This document shows positions 36,665-47,158 of a DNA stretch of 64,000 bases, one piece after another. Position 1 is the stretch's first letter. Every line of letters starts with the position of its first letter. Under the pieces are notes generated by a model, which worked only from the letters and a program-made list of their open reading frames with translations, was not told the origin of the DNA and did no database searches. This stretch comes from Nevskia sp. (GTDB lineage Bacteria; Pseudomonadota; Gammaproteobacteria; Nevskiales; Nevskiaceae), in assembly GCA_019689635.1 (NCBI GenBank), contig JADGHB010000010.1, positions 1 through 64,000 on the forward strand. The letters run 5' to 3'. A program made the position numbers and the translations under genes.

Positions 36665-37131
36665 TAATGCAGGAAATCGCCCTGGTAGTACACCATGTCT
36701 TCGAGGTGGACGGCCGATTCTTCCTCGCCCGGCTGGTTGATCAGCACCAGCAGGCACACCCATTTGACGCGCTCGAGATCGACCTCGTCTTCTAGCGCCA
36801 GCAGGCGTTCGATCACCAGCTCGCGGCTTTGCGGCGTCAGGATGCCGAGCTGCTCCAGGTGCAGCAAAAACCCGCGGCATTCCACCGACAGCTTTTCCGC
36901 CTCCTGCGGCGCATAGACGCGCAGGGCGTCGGCCTGCCCGGCCACCAGCGGCGTATTGCGCTGCGCGGCCAGGCCCTCGAGCCAGGCGAAAGCGTGGTCG
37001 ATCTCTTCCTCGGGGAAGCCGGCGGCGGCCAGCTCGATGCGCAGGGTTGGCTGGTTGTCGGAGTCTTCGAGTTCCCCTTCGTGGTAGTTCTCGAAGAGAT
37101 ACATCAGAAGATCGAGCAGAGTCTCTTTCAT
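36664..37131 (-). CDS. smg: Smg family protein (DUF494)
   Basis: MKETLLDLLMYLFENYHEGELEDSDNQPTLRIELAAAGFPEEEIDHAFAWLEGL; upstream of dprA. Confidence 0.92.
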   Translation of the reverse strand: MKETLLDLLMYLFENYHEGELEDSDNQPTLRIELAAAGFPEEEIDHAFAWLEGLAAQRNTPLVAGQADALRVYAPQEAEKLSVECRGFLLHLEQLGILTPQSRELVIERLLALEDEVDLERVKWVCLLVLINQPGEEESAVHLEDMVYYQGDFLH

Positions 37132-37304
37132 TTCTCTGAGTTGGATGCAAAAGTGCGTCCCGTCACTTTTGCACCTCGCCGGCGAAAAGACGCGGTTTGG
37201 GTGCCGGCTCACCGCCAAGCTTGGCGCAGCCTGCGCCGAGCGCCGCACGCGGCGGCGACGGCAGTATAGGCCAATTGCCGCGGACGTGCCGTTTCAGCGC
37301 CATT

Positions 37305-38411
37305 TCAACCGCGTTGCAGCCGGGTAAAAGTATCGCCCGGACCGGCGGCGACCCAGCCTTCCAGTTCCAGCGCCGACAAGGCGGCGCTAACCTGTTCGAC
37401 CGGCAGACCCAGACGCGCGACCAGATGGTCCAGCGCCACGGTCTCGAAGCCCAGTGCCTCCAGCACCCGCGCCTGCAGCGGATCGGCGATCGTCGGCGCC
37501 GTGCGCGGCGCGGCGCTTTCGGGCGCGGCGCGCGCGGGCAAAAGCGGCGCCAGCTCGGCGAGGATGTCGTCCACCGTTTCGACCAGCTTGGCGCCTTCGC
37601 GGATCAGCGCGTGGCAGCCGCGCGCGAGCGGGTTGTGGATCGAACCGGGAATGGCGAAGACCTCGCGCCCCTGCTCGGCGGCGAGCCGCGCGGTGATCAG
37701 CGAACCCGACTCGCGCGCCGCCTCCACCACCAGCACGCCCAGGGCCAGACCGCTGATGAGACGGTTGCGGCGCGGAAAGTTTTCCGCCAGCGGCGGCGTG
37801 CCGGTGGGGAATTCCGACACCAGCAAGCCGTGCTCGGCGATGGCGTGGGCCAGCTCGCGGTTGCGCGCGGGATAGACGCGGTCCAGACCGTTGCCGCACA
37901 CCGCGACGGTGCAGCCCTCGGCTTGCAGCGCGCCGCGGTGGGCGGCGGCGTCGATGCCCTGCGCCAAGCCGCTGGTGATGGTCAGGCCGCGTCGCGCCAG
38001 CTCGGCGGCGAAGGCCTGCGCGTTTTCCTCGCCCTGGCGCGAAGCGGCGCGCGCGCCGACGATGGCCAGTTGCGGCAAGGCCAGCAGTTCGGTATCGCCC
38101 AGCGCGAACAGCGCCAGCGGCGCGCCGGGGATTTCGGCCAGCCGCGCCGGATAGCGCGGGTCGCCGAAGGGGATCAGCGCGCGCCGCGGCGCCGCCAGCC
38201 ATTGCAGATCGGTATCCACCGCCCGCCAGTCCGGCTCAGCGAGCGCATGGCAGGTTTCCTCCGGCACGCCGGCCGCGCGCCAGGCCGCGCGACCCGCGTT
38301 CAGGATCGCCCGAGGATCGCCCCAACGCTCGAGCAGCGCCCGCCCGCGCGCGGGGCCGAGGCCCGGAGTGCGCAGCAGCGCCAGCCAGGCGCGAAGCGTT
38401 TCGGAATCCAT
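37305..38411 (-). CDS. dprA: DNA-processing protein DprA
   Basis: IVGARAASRQGEENAQAFAAELARRGLTITSGLAQGIDAAAHRGAL. Confidence 0.96.
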   Translation of the reverse strand: MDSETLRAWLALLRTPGLGPARGRALLERWGDPRAILNAGRAAWRAAGVPEETCHALAEPDWRAVDTDLQWLAAPRRALIPFGDPRYPARLAEIPGAPLALFALGDTELLALPQLAIVGARAASRQGEENAQAFAAELARRGLTITSGLAQGIDAAAHRGALQAEGCTVAVCGNGLDRVYPARNRELAHAIAEHGLLVSEFPTGTPPLAENFPRRNRLISGLALGVLVVEAARESGSLITARLAAEQGREVFAIPGSIHNPLARGCHALIREGAKLVETVDDILAELAPLLPARAAPESAAPRTAPTIADPLQARVLEALGFETVALDHLVARLGLPVEQVSAALSALELEGWVAAGPGDTFTRLQRG

Positions 38412-38432
38412 CGCCGCGCGCTGCGGCCGCGG

Positions 38433-39596
38433 CTAGCCGGCCGGTGGCCGCTGCGGGCTGCGCACCTTGTCGAGGACGTGCACCGGCCGCGTGTCGCTGA
38501 GCACCAGGGCGTAGGACAGGCGTGGCGTGGTCTTGAACACCATCAGCAGTCCCGCTTGCTGTTCCGGCAGCGCGACCCGGCCGTTGCCGTAGGGATCCGG
38601 CACCTTGCGCCCTTTCTGATAAATGGAAAGCACGGTGCCGGGATCCAGACCCGCCTCGCTGCCGCGGTTGAGCGCCACGATCTGGTATTGGGCGATCTGG
38701 GAAACGCCGCCGAACACCGAGAGGATGGTGCCGTCGACCGGCCGCGCGGGCGGGTGCGGATAGAAATCGGCCTGGAAGTTCTCCGCCTCCTGGGGCAAGA
38801 GACGGTCGCCGATCAACACTTCTTGATAGGACTTCGACAGCGTCATCTCGGCCGGCGGGCCGGCGCTCACCAGCTCCGCTTCGCCGGCGGGGATCGCCTC
38901 GTAACCCAGCAGATCGCCGCTGTCGGGGTCGATATAAGGACCGCCAATCTGCACCACCGACCAGCCGGCGGCCGTCTCCGACGGCAGGTTCTTGACGTAG
39001 ATGCCGTTGTTCTGCGCCGCGATGACGTGTTCGTCGGTGTAGGCCACCACGTAGGGTGCGCGTTCGGCCTCGTCCTTGCTCACCAGGCGCGGGGCGTTCA
39101 GGAACTGGCGGATGGCGTCGATGGGAATCGCCGGGATGGCCTCGGCGAGCGGCGACTCGCGCACCTGCGGCTCCAGCTTCTCGGTGGCCTCCGGCATCAG
39201 CCGCGGCCGGCCGTTGACCATGACCAGTCGCAGCACCTCGCCGGGATAGATCAGGTGCGGATTCCGGATCTGCGGGTTGACGTACCACAGCGCCGGCCAC
39301 TGCCAGGGATCGCGCAGGTAGTAGCCGGCGATGTCCCACAGCGTGTCGCCTTTCTTGACCACGTAGCGCAGCGGCGCGTCCGCGCGCAGCGACAGCTCGC
39401 CGGCCGCGGCGGCTGCGGCGGCCCCATCGGTCACCGGCTCGATGGTCGGCGCCGCGCGCTCCGGCGGCACCGGCGGAATGGTTGGGTCTGCCGCCGGCGG
39501 CGTGCCCGCGCAAGCGGCCAGCACGCCGCAGCACAGCGCCGCCAGACCGCGGCCCGCAGGTCCGAAACGAAACGCCGAGGCGTTATACTTTTGCAT
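38433..39596 (-). CDS. LysM domain-containing lipoprotein
   Basis: Lipobox LAAC and LysM YVVKKGDTLWDIAGYYLRDPWQWPALWYVNPQIRNPHLIYPGEVLRL; common smg-dprA-LysM-def context. Confidence 0.9.
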   Translation of the reverse strand: MQKYNASAFRFGPAGRGLAALCCGVLAACAGTPPAADPTIPPVPPERAAPTIEPVTDGAAAAAAAGELSLRADAPLRYVVKKGDTLWDIAGYYLRDPWQWPALWYVNPQIRNPHLIYPGEVLRLVMVNGRPRLMPEATEKLEPQVRESPLAEAIPAIPIDAIRQFLNAPRLVSKDEAERAPYVVAYTDEHVIAAQNNGIYVKNLPSETAAGWSVVQIGGPYIDPDSGDLLGYEAIPAGEAELVSAGPPAEMTLSKSYQEVLIGDRLLPQEAENFQADFYPHPPARPVDGTILSVFGGVSQIAQYQIVALNRGSEAGLDPGTVLSIYQKGRKVPDPYGNGRVALPEQQAGLLMVFKTTPRLSYALVLSDTRPVHVLDKVRSPQRPPAG

Positions 39597-39695
39597 CGCG
39601 CACCCCCTCATCGGCGCGGCCCCCATCGCAGTCGATTTTGGCACAAATCCCAACACGGACGCACGCTTGCCGGTAACTTTCAAAGTCGCTTCGCA

Positions 39696-40202
39696 ATGGC
39701 CGTCCTGCCCATACTCCACCATCCCGACCCGCGGCTGCGGCACAAGACGCCGCCGGTGACGCAGTTCGACGAGACGCTGCAGAAGCTGATCGACGACCTG
39801 TTCGAAACCATGTATGCCGCGCCGGGCGTGGGGCTGGCCGCCAACCAGTGCGGCGTGCCCCTGCGGCTGGCGGTGATGGACTGCTCGGAGACGCACGACC
39901 AGCCGATCGTGATGATCAACCCCGAGATCCTCGAGCGTTCCGAGCGACACATCGTGGAGGAAGGTTGTTTATCGGTGCCCGAGGCGCGCGACAAGATCCC
40001 GCGCTACCACCGGGTCAGGCTGCGCGCCTTGGATCGCCACGGTAAGCCCTACGAGCTGGACGCGGAAGGCCTGCTGGCGCAGTGCATCCAGCACGAACTG
40101 GACCATCTCGACGGCAAGCTCTACATCGATTACCTGTCGAGCCTCAAGCGCGAGCGCATCCGCAAGCTGCTGTCGAGGCGGAAATCGGCGAGCGGCGGCT
40201 GA
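39696..40202 (+). CDS. def: Peptide deformylase
   Basis: GVGLAANQCGVPLRL, EEGCLSVP, QHELDHLDG. Confidence 0.97.
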   Translation: MAVLPILHHPDPRLRHKTPPVTQFDETLQKLIDDLFETMYAAPGVGLAANQCGVPLRLAVMDCSETHDQPIVMINPEILERSERHIVEEGCLSVPEARDKIPRYHRVRLRALDRHGKPYELDAEGLLAQCIQHELDHLDGKLYIDYLSSLKRERIRKLLSRRKSASGG

Positions 40203-40255
40203 TCGGCGCCGAAGCCTCACGCCGCGCCAATCGCCGCTCGCGCACCGGATCCCTC

Positions 40256-41179
40256 ATGCGCCTGGTTTTCGCCGGCACACCGGAGTTCGCCCTGCCCGCC
40301 CTGGAGGCGCTGCGCGAGGCCGGACACGAAATTCTCGCGGTCCTGACCCAACCCGATCGTCCCGCAGGCCGTGGCCGCAAGCTCGCGCCGACGCCGGTGG
40401 CGCAGCGCGCCCAAGCGCTGGGCCTGCCCGTGCACAAGTTCGTCAAGCTCGACGCGCAGGCCCAGCGCGTGTTGCGCGCACTGGCCCCGCAGGCGATGGT
40501 GGTGGTCGCCTACGGCCTGATTCTGCCGCCGGCGGTCCTGGACATCCCTGCGCACGGCTGCCTCAACATCCACGCCTCGCTGCTGCCGCGCTGGCGCGGC
40601 GCCGCGCCCATCGCCCGCGCCATCGAAGCCGGCGACCGCGAAACCGGGATCACCGTGATGCGCATGGACGCCGGGCTGGATACCGGACCGATGCTGCTCG
40701 CCGAGAAACTCCCCATCGAGGACACCGACACCGCCGCGACGCTGGGCGAACGCCTGGCGCGGCTGGGCGGCCGGCTGATCGTCGAGGCCCTGGAAAAGCT
40801 TCAGCGCGGCACGCTCGAGGAAACCCCGCAACCCGCACACGGCGCCTGCTACGCCAGGAAACTGAGCAAGGACGAGGCGCGCCTGGATTGGACGCAAGCG
40901 GCGCAAACGCTCGCTCGCAAGGTACGGGCCTTCAATCCCGTGCCCATGGCCTGGAGCGAACTCGGCACCGAGCGCATCCGCTTTCTACGCGCGCAGCCGC
41001 TGCCCGCCGTCACGCCGGCGCCGCCCGGCACCGTCGTCGGCGCCGGCCGCGAAGGTCTGGACATCGCCTGCGCGGCCGGCGTGCTGCGCGTGACGGAGCT
41101 GCAACGGCCCGGGGCACGCGCGCTGCCCGCGGCGGAAGTCCTGCGCGGCTGGAATGTCCTTGGCCGACGCTTCACATAA
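40256..41179 (+). CDS. fmt: Methionyl-tRNA formyltransferase
   Basis: MRLVFAGTPEFALPALEALREAGHEILAVLTQPDRPAGRGRKL. Confidence 0.97.
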   Translation: MRLVFAGTPEFALPALEALREAGHEILAVLTQPDRPAGRGRKLAPTPVAQRAQALGLPVHKFVKLDAQAQRVLRALAPQAMVVVAYGLILPPAVLDIPAHGCLNIHASLLPRWRGAAPIARAIEAGDRETGITVMRMDAGLDTGPMLLAEKLPIEDTDTAATLGERLARLGGRLIVEALEKLQRGTLEETPQPAHGACYARKLSKDEARLDWTQAAQTLARKVRAFNPVPMAWSELGTERIRFLRAQPLPAVTPAPPGTVVGAGREGLDIACAAGVLRVTELQRPGARALPAAEVLRGWNVLGRRFT

Positions 41180-42461
41180 TCCGCGCGCCGCCGCCGCCCT
41201 GGCCGTCGCCGCGGTCTTGGCGGGCACGAGCCTCGACGACGCGCTGCCGCAGGCGAGCGCCGGGCTCGCGGCGGCGGATCGCGCGCTCGCGCAAGCCATC
41301 GCCTACGGCGTGCTGCGCAACCGCCGCCTCCTGGAGTGGCTCGCCGCGCGCCTGCTGGAACGGCCGCTGAAAAACGAACCGCGCCTTCAGGCTTTGCTCT
41401 TGGGAGGGCTTCATCAATTGCGCGCGATGGGCGTGCCGGATCATGCGGCCGTCGCGGAAACGGTCGCGGCGGCCGCAGCGCTGGGCAAACCCTGGGCCAA
41501 GGGCCTGCTCAACGCCGTGCTGCGCCGCTATCTGCGCGAGCGCTCGACGCTGGAAGCCGCGCTGCCGCCGGATCCCGCGCTGCGCCTGTCCTATCCCGAC
41601 TGGCTCGTCGCGCGCGTGCGGGAAGACTGGCCGTCGAACTGGGAGGCCGTGCTCGCCGCCGGCAACGAACCCGGCCCGCTGACGCTGCGCGTCAATCGCC
41701 GGCAGACCACGCGCGAGGCTTATCGCGACGAACTCGCCGCCGCCGGCATCGCCGCCGAACCCCTGGCGCACGCGCCCGACGCACTGCGCCTGCATGAGCC
41801 GCAGCCGGTGGCCTCGCTGCCGGGCTGGAGTGCGGGCCGCGTCTCGGTGCAGGACGCCGCCGCCCAGCTCGCCGCCGAACTGCTCGACGCGCATCCGGGC
41901 CACCGCGTCCTCGACGCGTGCAGCGCGCCGGGCGGCAAGACGGCCCATCTGCTGGAGCGCACCGAAGCTCTGCAACTGCTGGCGCTGGACCGCGACGCCG
42001 CGCGGCTCGCGCGCGTGGCGGAAAATCTGCACCGGCTCAAACTCCAGGCCGCGCTGCGCGTGGCAGATGCCGCGCAGCCTGCGTCATGGTGGGATGGCGT
42101 GCCGTTCGATCGCATCCTGCTCGACGCGCCCTGCTCCGGCACCGGCGTCATCCGCCGCCATCCCGACATCAAATGGCTGCGCCGCGAAGCCGACCTCGCG
42201 CAGGCCGCGCGCACCCAAGGCCGGCTCCTTAAAGCGCTCTGGCCGCTGCTCGCGCCGGGCGGCGTGCTGCTCTACGCGACCTGCTCGATCCTGCGCGCGG
42301 AGGGCGAGGCGGTGGCGCGCGCGTTCCGCGCGTCCCAGGCGGACGCGGAGGAGCTGCGCATCGAGACACCCTGGGGCGAAGCCCGTGAAATCGGCCGCCG
42401 CCTCGCCCCCGGCGGCGCCTACGACGGCTTCTATTACGCGCGCTTCATCAAAAAACCGTAG
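41154..42461 (+). CDS. rsmB: 16S rRNA m5C967 methyltransferase
   Basis: NusB-like N-terminus; VLDACSAPGGKTAHLLE, LLDAPCSGTGVIRRHPDIKW. Confidence 0.96.
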   Translation: MSLADASHNPRAAAALAVAAVLAGTSLDDALPQASAGLAAADRALAQAIAYGVLRNRRLLEWLAARLLERPLKNEPRLQALLLGGLHQLRAMGVPDHAAVAETVAAAAALGKPWAKGLLNAVLRRYLRERSTLEAALPPDPALRLSYPDWLVARVREDWPSNWEAVLAAGNEPGPLTLRVNRRQTTREAYRDELAAAGIAAEPLAHAPDALRLHEPQPVASLPGWSAGRVSVQDAAAQLAAELLDAHPGHRVLDACSAPGGKTAHLLERTEALQLLALDRDAARLARVAENLHRLKLQAALRVADAAQPASWWDGVPFDRILLDAPCSGTGVIRRHPDIKWLRREADLAQAARTQGRLLKALWPLLAPGGVLLYATCSILRAEGEAVARAFRASQADAEELRIETPWGEAREIGRRLAPGGAYDGFYYARFIKKP

Positions 42462-42522
42462 GAGCGGCGTCAGCCGCGACTCGCTTGCCGAAAAAACCTC
42501 GGGGCTCACGCCCCTCCGACGA
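42457..42522. repeat. REP-like palindrome pair
   Basis: cgtaggagcggcgtcagccgcgac ... ctcggggctcacgcccctccgacg; overlaps the rsmB stop codon. Confidence 0.75.
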
Positions 42523-42553
42523 AAGTTTGGGGTGCGCCGCCGGCGCGAACGCC

Positions 42554-43909
42554 TCACCGCGTCAGCCAGCCGCGCGCGCGCACCGTCAGCACCGCGTAGG
42601 GAAAGATCCAGAACAGGCCGAACATGGCGAAGTACGAATAGACCACGCCCCACAGGAAACCGAGCGAGCGCTCGCTTCTCAAGAAGTACAGCATGTTGCA
42701 CGCGGACATGAAGCCCACCGCACCGAGCATGCGCGCCAGCGTCCAGGGATCGAAGGCGAGCATGCGCACCAGCAGGAACAGGCTGGCGTAATAGATCGGA
42801 TAGCGCAGATTGGTGACCAGCCGGTCGTAGAGCGCGATCCAGCGCGTGGGCCACGGGCGTTTCCAGACGATCCGCGCGAAGCGCAACTCCTCGCGCACGT
42901 AGCTGCGATCCCAGCGCAGCAGCATCTTGCACAGCTTGCGGTAACGGTCCGGCACGAGCGTACGCACCACCGCGCTGTTCTGATACACGGTGTCGTAACC
43001 GGCTTCCAGCAGGTAGTTGGTCATCGCCCGGTCTTCGCCGATGGTGCAGGTCGCGCCGAGAAAACGCTGCGTTTTCCAGCGCGCGATCAGGGGCCGGATG
43101 GCCGCGGCGCGCAGCGCGGTCAGCGCGCCCGGACAGCAGAACACGTTGCCGAAGGCGGATTCGGCCGAGCGCAGGAAATCGAAGGACAGCACGTAACGCG
43201 CGTGCAGCATGCGCGGGATCAGCCCGCGACGGTTGTACACCAGCACCTTGCCCGCCACCGCGCCGACTTTCGGGTCGCGGAACGGCCCGGCCAGCGCCAG
43301 CAGCGCGCCGCGTTCGATGACGCTGTCGGAGTCCAGCGTCACGATGATCTTGCCGGCGGCATTGGCGAAGCCGAGCGCCAGCGCGGCGCGCTTGCCGAGA
43401 TTGCGCTCGTGGCGCAGCGGCGTGACGAGCTGCGGATAGCGGCGCGCCGCGGCCTGGATGTGCGACCAGGTGTCGTCGCGGCTGCCGTCGTCCACCACCA
43501 GGATTTGCAGGCGCTCCTTGGGATAATCCGCCTCGGCGACGGAGGCGATGGAGCGCAGCACCATCGCGCCTTCGTTGTAGGCCGGGATGACCACCGACAG
43601 GGGCGGCGCCTGGTCGAGCGTCGCCGGTGCGAAGGGGCGGTAGAACATCCACAGGAGGGTACGGAACACCAGCAGCACGGCGCCCATCGTCAGCCACAGC
43701 AGGCTCGGATAGACGAAGAGGCGCAGCTCCTCGTGCTGCCGGACGATGTCGGTGAAGCGCGGCACGAGGGCGGTGAAGTCGTAGGCGAGCACCGCCAGCA
43801 AGGCGACGGCTACGGCGGCGTACAACAGCGCGTCGAACGGATCGACGGCGGCGCGGCCGAAGCGCGCTTCGGGTGCGGCGGCCGCCGGGTCCAGGGCTTC
43901 GTTACTCAT
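42554..43909 (-). CDS. Processive family 2 glycosyltransferase (PgaC/hyaluronan synthase-like)
   Basis: PPLSVVIPAYNEGAMVLRSIASV ... ILVVDDGSRDDTW ... TLDSDSVIERGAL ... GEDRAMTNYLLEAGYDTVYQ; multiple TM segments. Confidence 0.85.
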   Translation of the reverse strand: MSNEALDPAAAAPEARFGRAAVDPFDALLYAAVAVALLAVLAYDFTALVPRFTDIVRQHEELRLFVYPSLLWLTMGAVLLVFRTLLWMFYRPFAPATLDQAPPLSVVIPAYNEGAMVLRSIASVAEADYPKERLQILVVDDGSRDDTWSHIQAAARRYPQLVTPLRHERNLGKRAALALGFANAAGKIIVTLDSDSVIERGALLALAGPFRDPKVGAVAGKVLVYNRRGLIPRMLHARYVLSFDFLRSAESAFGNVFCCPGALTALRAAAIRPLIARWKTQRFLGATCTIGEDRAMTNYLLEAGYDTVYQNSAVVRTLVPDRYRKLCKMLLRWDRSYVREELRFARIVWKRPWPTRWIALYDRLVTNLRYPIYYASLFLLVRMLAFDPWTLARMLGAVGFMSACNMLYFLRSERSLGFLWGVVYSYFAMFGLFWIFPYAVLTVRARGWLTR

Positions 43910-44041
43910 TCTTCTTCATTCAGGTTCGCATGCCCGCCTGCCGTAGGCAGGGGAACTACGACAGGAACGGCGGACGATTCGTTCCGTCGTTCAGGTTCGC
44001 GGCGCGGCGGGTCGAACGGGTCGCAGCACGCAAGCGGCGAC

Positions 44042-44067
44042 GGTCGGGGCTGACGCCCCTCCTGCGA
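44042..44067. repeat. REP-like palindrome
   Basis: ggtcggggctgacgcccctcctgcga. Confidence 0.65.
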
Positions 44068-44072
44068 AGACC

Positions 44073-45122
44073 TCAGAACAGCCGCCGGCGCTTGAACCAG
44101 ACCAGCATGCCGATGCACACGCCGAACACCGCCGTGAGCGCCAGCGGATAGCCGTAGCGCCACTCCAGCTCCGGCATGAACTTGAAGTTCATGCCCCAGA
44201 TGCCGGTGAGCAGCATGGGCGGCATGAACACCACCGAAACCACGGTGAAGATGCGCATGATCTCGTTGGTGCGGTGGGACAGGCTGGCGAAGTGCAGTTG
44301 CACCGCGGCTTCCAGATCGCGTTGCAGGTCGCCGGCATGGGCGCGCACGCGGCCGACGTGCTCGATCAGATCGCGCACGCGCACCTCGTCCGCCGGCGTC
44401 CAGTCGAAGCAGGAATTGCGCCGCCAGGCGTCGAGCGCTTCCGACTGCGCTTCCGACAGCGATTCCAGCTTGCGCACCTCGCGCCGTCCCACCAGCAGCG
44501 CGCGCCAGTCGCGCATCGGATGCTTGGGATCGAGCAGCTCGTCCTGCAGCCGCGTGAACTCGGCGTCGAGCCGGTCGCGCACCGCGAGGTAGCGGTCGAC
44601 CATCAGGTCGAGGACGAAATGCGCGAGCTGCAAAGGCGTCTGCGGCCAGCGACCGCGCATCGCCGCGAGCCTCTGCTTGGCCAGTTCGAAGCTGGCGCTG
44701 TCCGCGGTGCGCACCGTGACGAGCACGCGCTCGAACAGGAAGAAGGCGGCGCAGCGCGTCTGGATCGGCAGCGGCGCGCTGCCCGGTCCCAGCCCCTCGA
44801 ACACCAGGATGTCGTACTGCGGCGTGCCGTCGAAGATCGAAGGATGGGCGTCGGCCATTGCGTCCTCGACGTGCTCCGGCTCGATGGCCACGCCCAGGAT
44901 CGGTTCGATCCAGCATTCCCAACCCTGCGCCCGACCGCGCTCGAAGTCGATCCACAGCAGACCTTGGTCCGGCACCTGGCCGATGCCGCGCAGCAGCCAG
45001 GGCGGCTGGTTGGGCGCGAAATAATGAATCGTCGCCTGCGGGATCGGACAGTAGGCGCCGGGGCCCAGCGGCATGCCGTCGGGTCCGGTGAGCACCTCGG
45101 CGGATTCGCTGCGGGCCTCCAT
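44073..45122 (-). CDS. CorA/ZntB-family cation transporter
   Basis: C-terminal TM pair with GMN motif (LLTGIWGMNFKFMPELEWRYGYPLAL). Confidence 0.88.
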   Translation of the reverse strand: MEARSESAEVLTGPDGMPLGPGAYCPIPQATIHYFAPNQPPWLLRGIGQVPDQGLLWIDFERGRAQGWECWIEPILGVAIEPEHVEDAMADAHPSIFDGTPQYDILVFEGLGPGSAPLPIQTRCAAFFLFERVLVTVRTADSASFELAKQRLAAMRGRWPQTPLQLAHFVLDLMVDRYLAVRDRLDAEFTRLQDELLDPKHPMRDWRALLVGRREVRKLESLSEAQSEALDAWRRNSCFDWTPADEVRVRDLIEHVGRVRAHAGDLQRDLEAAVQLHFASLSHRTNEIMRIFTVVSVVFMPPMLLTGIWGMNFKFMPELEWRYGYPLALTAVFGVCIGMLVWFKRRRLF

Positions 45123-45146
45123 GCAAGCCTCGGGACGCGGATGACT

Positions 45147-45578
45147 TTATTGGAAGGCTTGGGCAGGATCCACGTTCTTCAAGCGGGTGAAGAACGTGCG
45201 CAGTGCCTGGTCGAGCGCCGCGCGCGCCTCCTGCGCATCGCCCACGCCATAGCGCTCGACCGTTTCGATCGGCAGATAACCGGCATAGGGATACGGCGGC
45301 GTCTGCGCGTTGAAAGCGCGGCGCAGCTCCACGCGGTGCAGATAGATGTAGTGCTGCGGCGTGCCGGGCGTGGCCTGCGCGCGGGTATAGACGTCAACCT
45401 TGACCTTGGGATCGTCGGGAATGCGCTGGCCGATCTCGGCGGCGAGCTTCTGCGTTTGCGCGCGCAGGCTCGCCTCGTCGATGAGCGGGCTTTCCGATTT
45501 CGCCACGAGGGTAAAGGCCTGGGCCGCGCCCGCCCAGACCAATAGAACCGCGGCGCATCCCCTGCATATCCCGATCAT
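45147..45578 (-). CDS. Hypothetical exported protein
   Basis: 143-aa ORF with signal peptide, between corA-like and mdh. Confidence 0.7.
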   Translation of the reverse strand: MIGICRGCAAVLLVWAGAAQAFTLVAKSESPLIDEASLRAQTQKLAAEIGQRIPDDPKVKVDVYTRAQATPGTPQHYIYLHRVELRRAFNAQTPPYPYAGYLPIETVERYGVGDAQEARAALDQALRTFFTRLKNVDPAQAFQ

Positions 45579-45608
45579 CGACGTCCTCCCGGCCGGCTCC
45601 GGCGCCGG

Positions 45609-46586
45609 CTACTTGAGCAGTTCCTCGATCGCCGCGCGCTCCTCGCGCAGCTCCCGCTCGGTGGCCGCCATGCGCGCGCGCGAGAACTCGTCCACGGACA
45701 GCCCCTGCACGATTTCGTACTGCCCATTCTTGCAGGTGCAGGGATAGCCGTACATCACGCCGGGCTCGATGCCATAGGAGCCGTCGGCCGGCACCGCCAT
45801 GCTCACCCACTTGCCGCCGCTGCCCAGCACCCAGTCGCGCATATGATCGATGGCCGCCGCGGCCGCCGAGGCCGCGCTGGAGGCGCCGCGCGCCTTGATG
45901 ATGGCCGCGCCGCGCTGCTGCACGGTGGGGATGAACTCTTTCTCGATCCACTCCTGGCTCACCAGGGACTTCGCCGGCTTGCCCTTGACCGTGGCGTGCG
46001 AGAGATCCGGGTACTGGGTCGAGCTGTGGTTGCCCCACACGATCAGGCGTTCCACGTCGGTCACCGCCGCGCCCGTTTTGGCGGCGAGCTGGGCGACCGA
46101 ACGGTTGTGGTCCAGCCGCATCATGGCGCTGAACTGCCGGGGATCGAGCTTTTTGGCATTGGCCGAGGCGATCAAGGCGTTGGTGTTGGCCGGATTGCCC
46201 ACCACCAGCACGCGCACCTCGCGGCTGGCTTGCTCGGACAGCGCCTTGCCCTGCACCGAAAAAATGGCCGCGTTGGCCGAGAGCAGATCCTTGCGCTCCA
46301 TGCCCGCGCCGCGCGGCCGCGCGCCGACCAGCAGTGCGTAGTCCGCGCCCTCGAAGGCTTCCTCCGGCCGGTCGGTGGCGACCACGCCGGCGAGCAGGGG
46401 AAAGGCGCAGTCGGACAGCTCCATCACCACGCCCTGCAACGCGCCCATCGCCGGGGTGATCTCCAGCAGTTGCAGGATCACCGGCTGATCCGCTCCCAGC
46501 ATCGCGCCGCTGGCGATGCGGAACACCAGCGAATAGGAAATCTGGCCGGCGGCGCCGGTGACGGCGACACGGACGGGCTTTTTCAT
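45609..46586 (-). CDS. mdh: Malate dehydrogenase
   Basis: [55 protein letters not shown]-like motif. Confidence 0.96.
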   Translation of the reverse strand: MKKPVRVAVTGAAGQISYSLVFRIASGAMLGADQPVILQLLEITPAMGALQGVVMELSDCAFPLLAGVVATDRPEEAFEGADYALLVGARPRGAGMERKDLLSANAAIFSVQGKALSEQASREVRVLVVGNPANTNALIASANAKKLDPRQFSAMMRLDHNRSVAQLAAKTGAAVTDVERLIVWGNHSSTQYPDLSHATVKGKPAKSLVSQEWIEKEFIPTVQQRGAAIIKARGASSAASAAAAAIDHMRDWVLGSGGKWVSMAVPADGSYGIEPGVMYGYPCTCKNGQYEIVQGLSVDEFSRARMAATERELREERAAIEELLK

Positions 46587-46723
46587 GGGGGCTCCCGAGT
46601 GGTGTGACTTTCGAGCCGCGAATTATGCCTCAAGCGCCTTGCCGGACGCGCGGCGGCGGGCTGCTTTGCGCAGGTCGGGCTGTGGCCCGACGGCAAGCTT
46701 GCGTTGGCTTGCAGCCCTTCGGT

Positions 46724-47158
46724 TCAGACTTCAAGTAGGGTCAACTCGCTCTTGTCCAGAAGCCTGGCAAAATCGCGGTCGAAAGTGACCAGATGGCCGT
46801 TGCCGACTCTGACTGCCGCGGCGATCCAGGCGTCGGAGACCCAATTTCCGGAAAGATTCCGGTCGCAGCAGAGTCTTCGAAGAACCGGCCATTCACGACC
46901 GAGCGGCGGCATTTCTACACCCGGAATTTGGAGCAGCGCATGCAGCAAGCCGGCTGCGGCGGCCACCGGCGTCGGATGGACGAATACCTTCGGATGGGTC
47001 GCGAGCCGCAGGAAACCGGCAGCGACCATCGGCAGGATTTCCAGCCGGGCGCCCGTCTCGCACGCCGCAACGGCCTGTGTCAGCCACGCGCGAGCTCGTT
47101 TGTGGTGGGGATGATCCGAACGCGACGCGGCCAGCAGGACATTGATGTCCGGCGTCAC
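46724..47158 (-). CDS. PIN domain protein, VapC-like (GTG start)
   Basis: TPDINVLLAASRSDHPHHKRARAWL ... VSDAWIAAAVRVGNGHLVTFDRDFARL. Confidence 0.85.
   Translation of the reverse strand: MTPDINVLLAASRSDHPHHKRARAWLTQAVAACETGARLEILPMVAAGFLRLATHPKVFVHPTPVAAAAGLLHALLQIPGVEMPPLGREWPVLRRLCCDRNLSGNWVSDAWIAAAVRVGNGHLVTFDRDFARLLDKSELTLLEV

Noticed and set aside
37197-39695. Long N-terminal extension of the def ORF (track start 37197)
   Set aside because: Only the last 168 codons are peptide deformylase; the rest is antisense to dprA and the LysM gene. True start at 39696.
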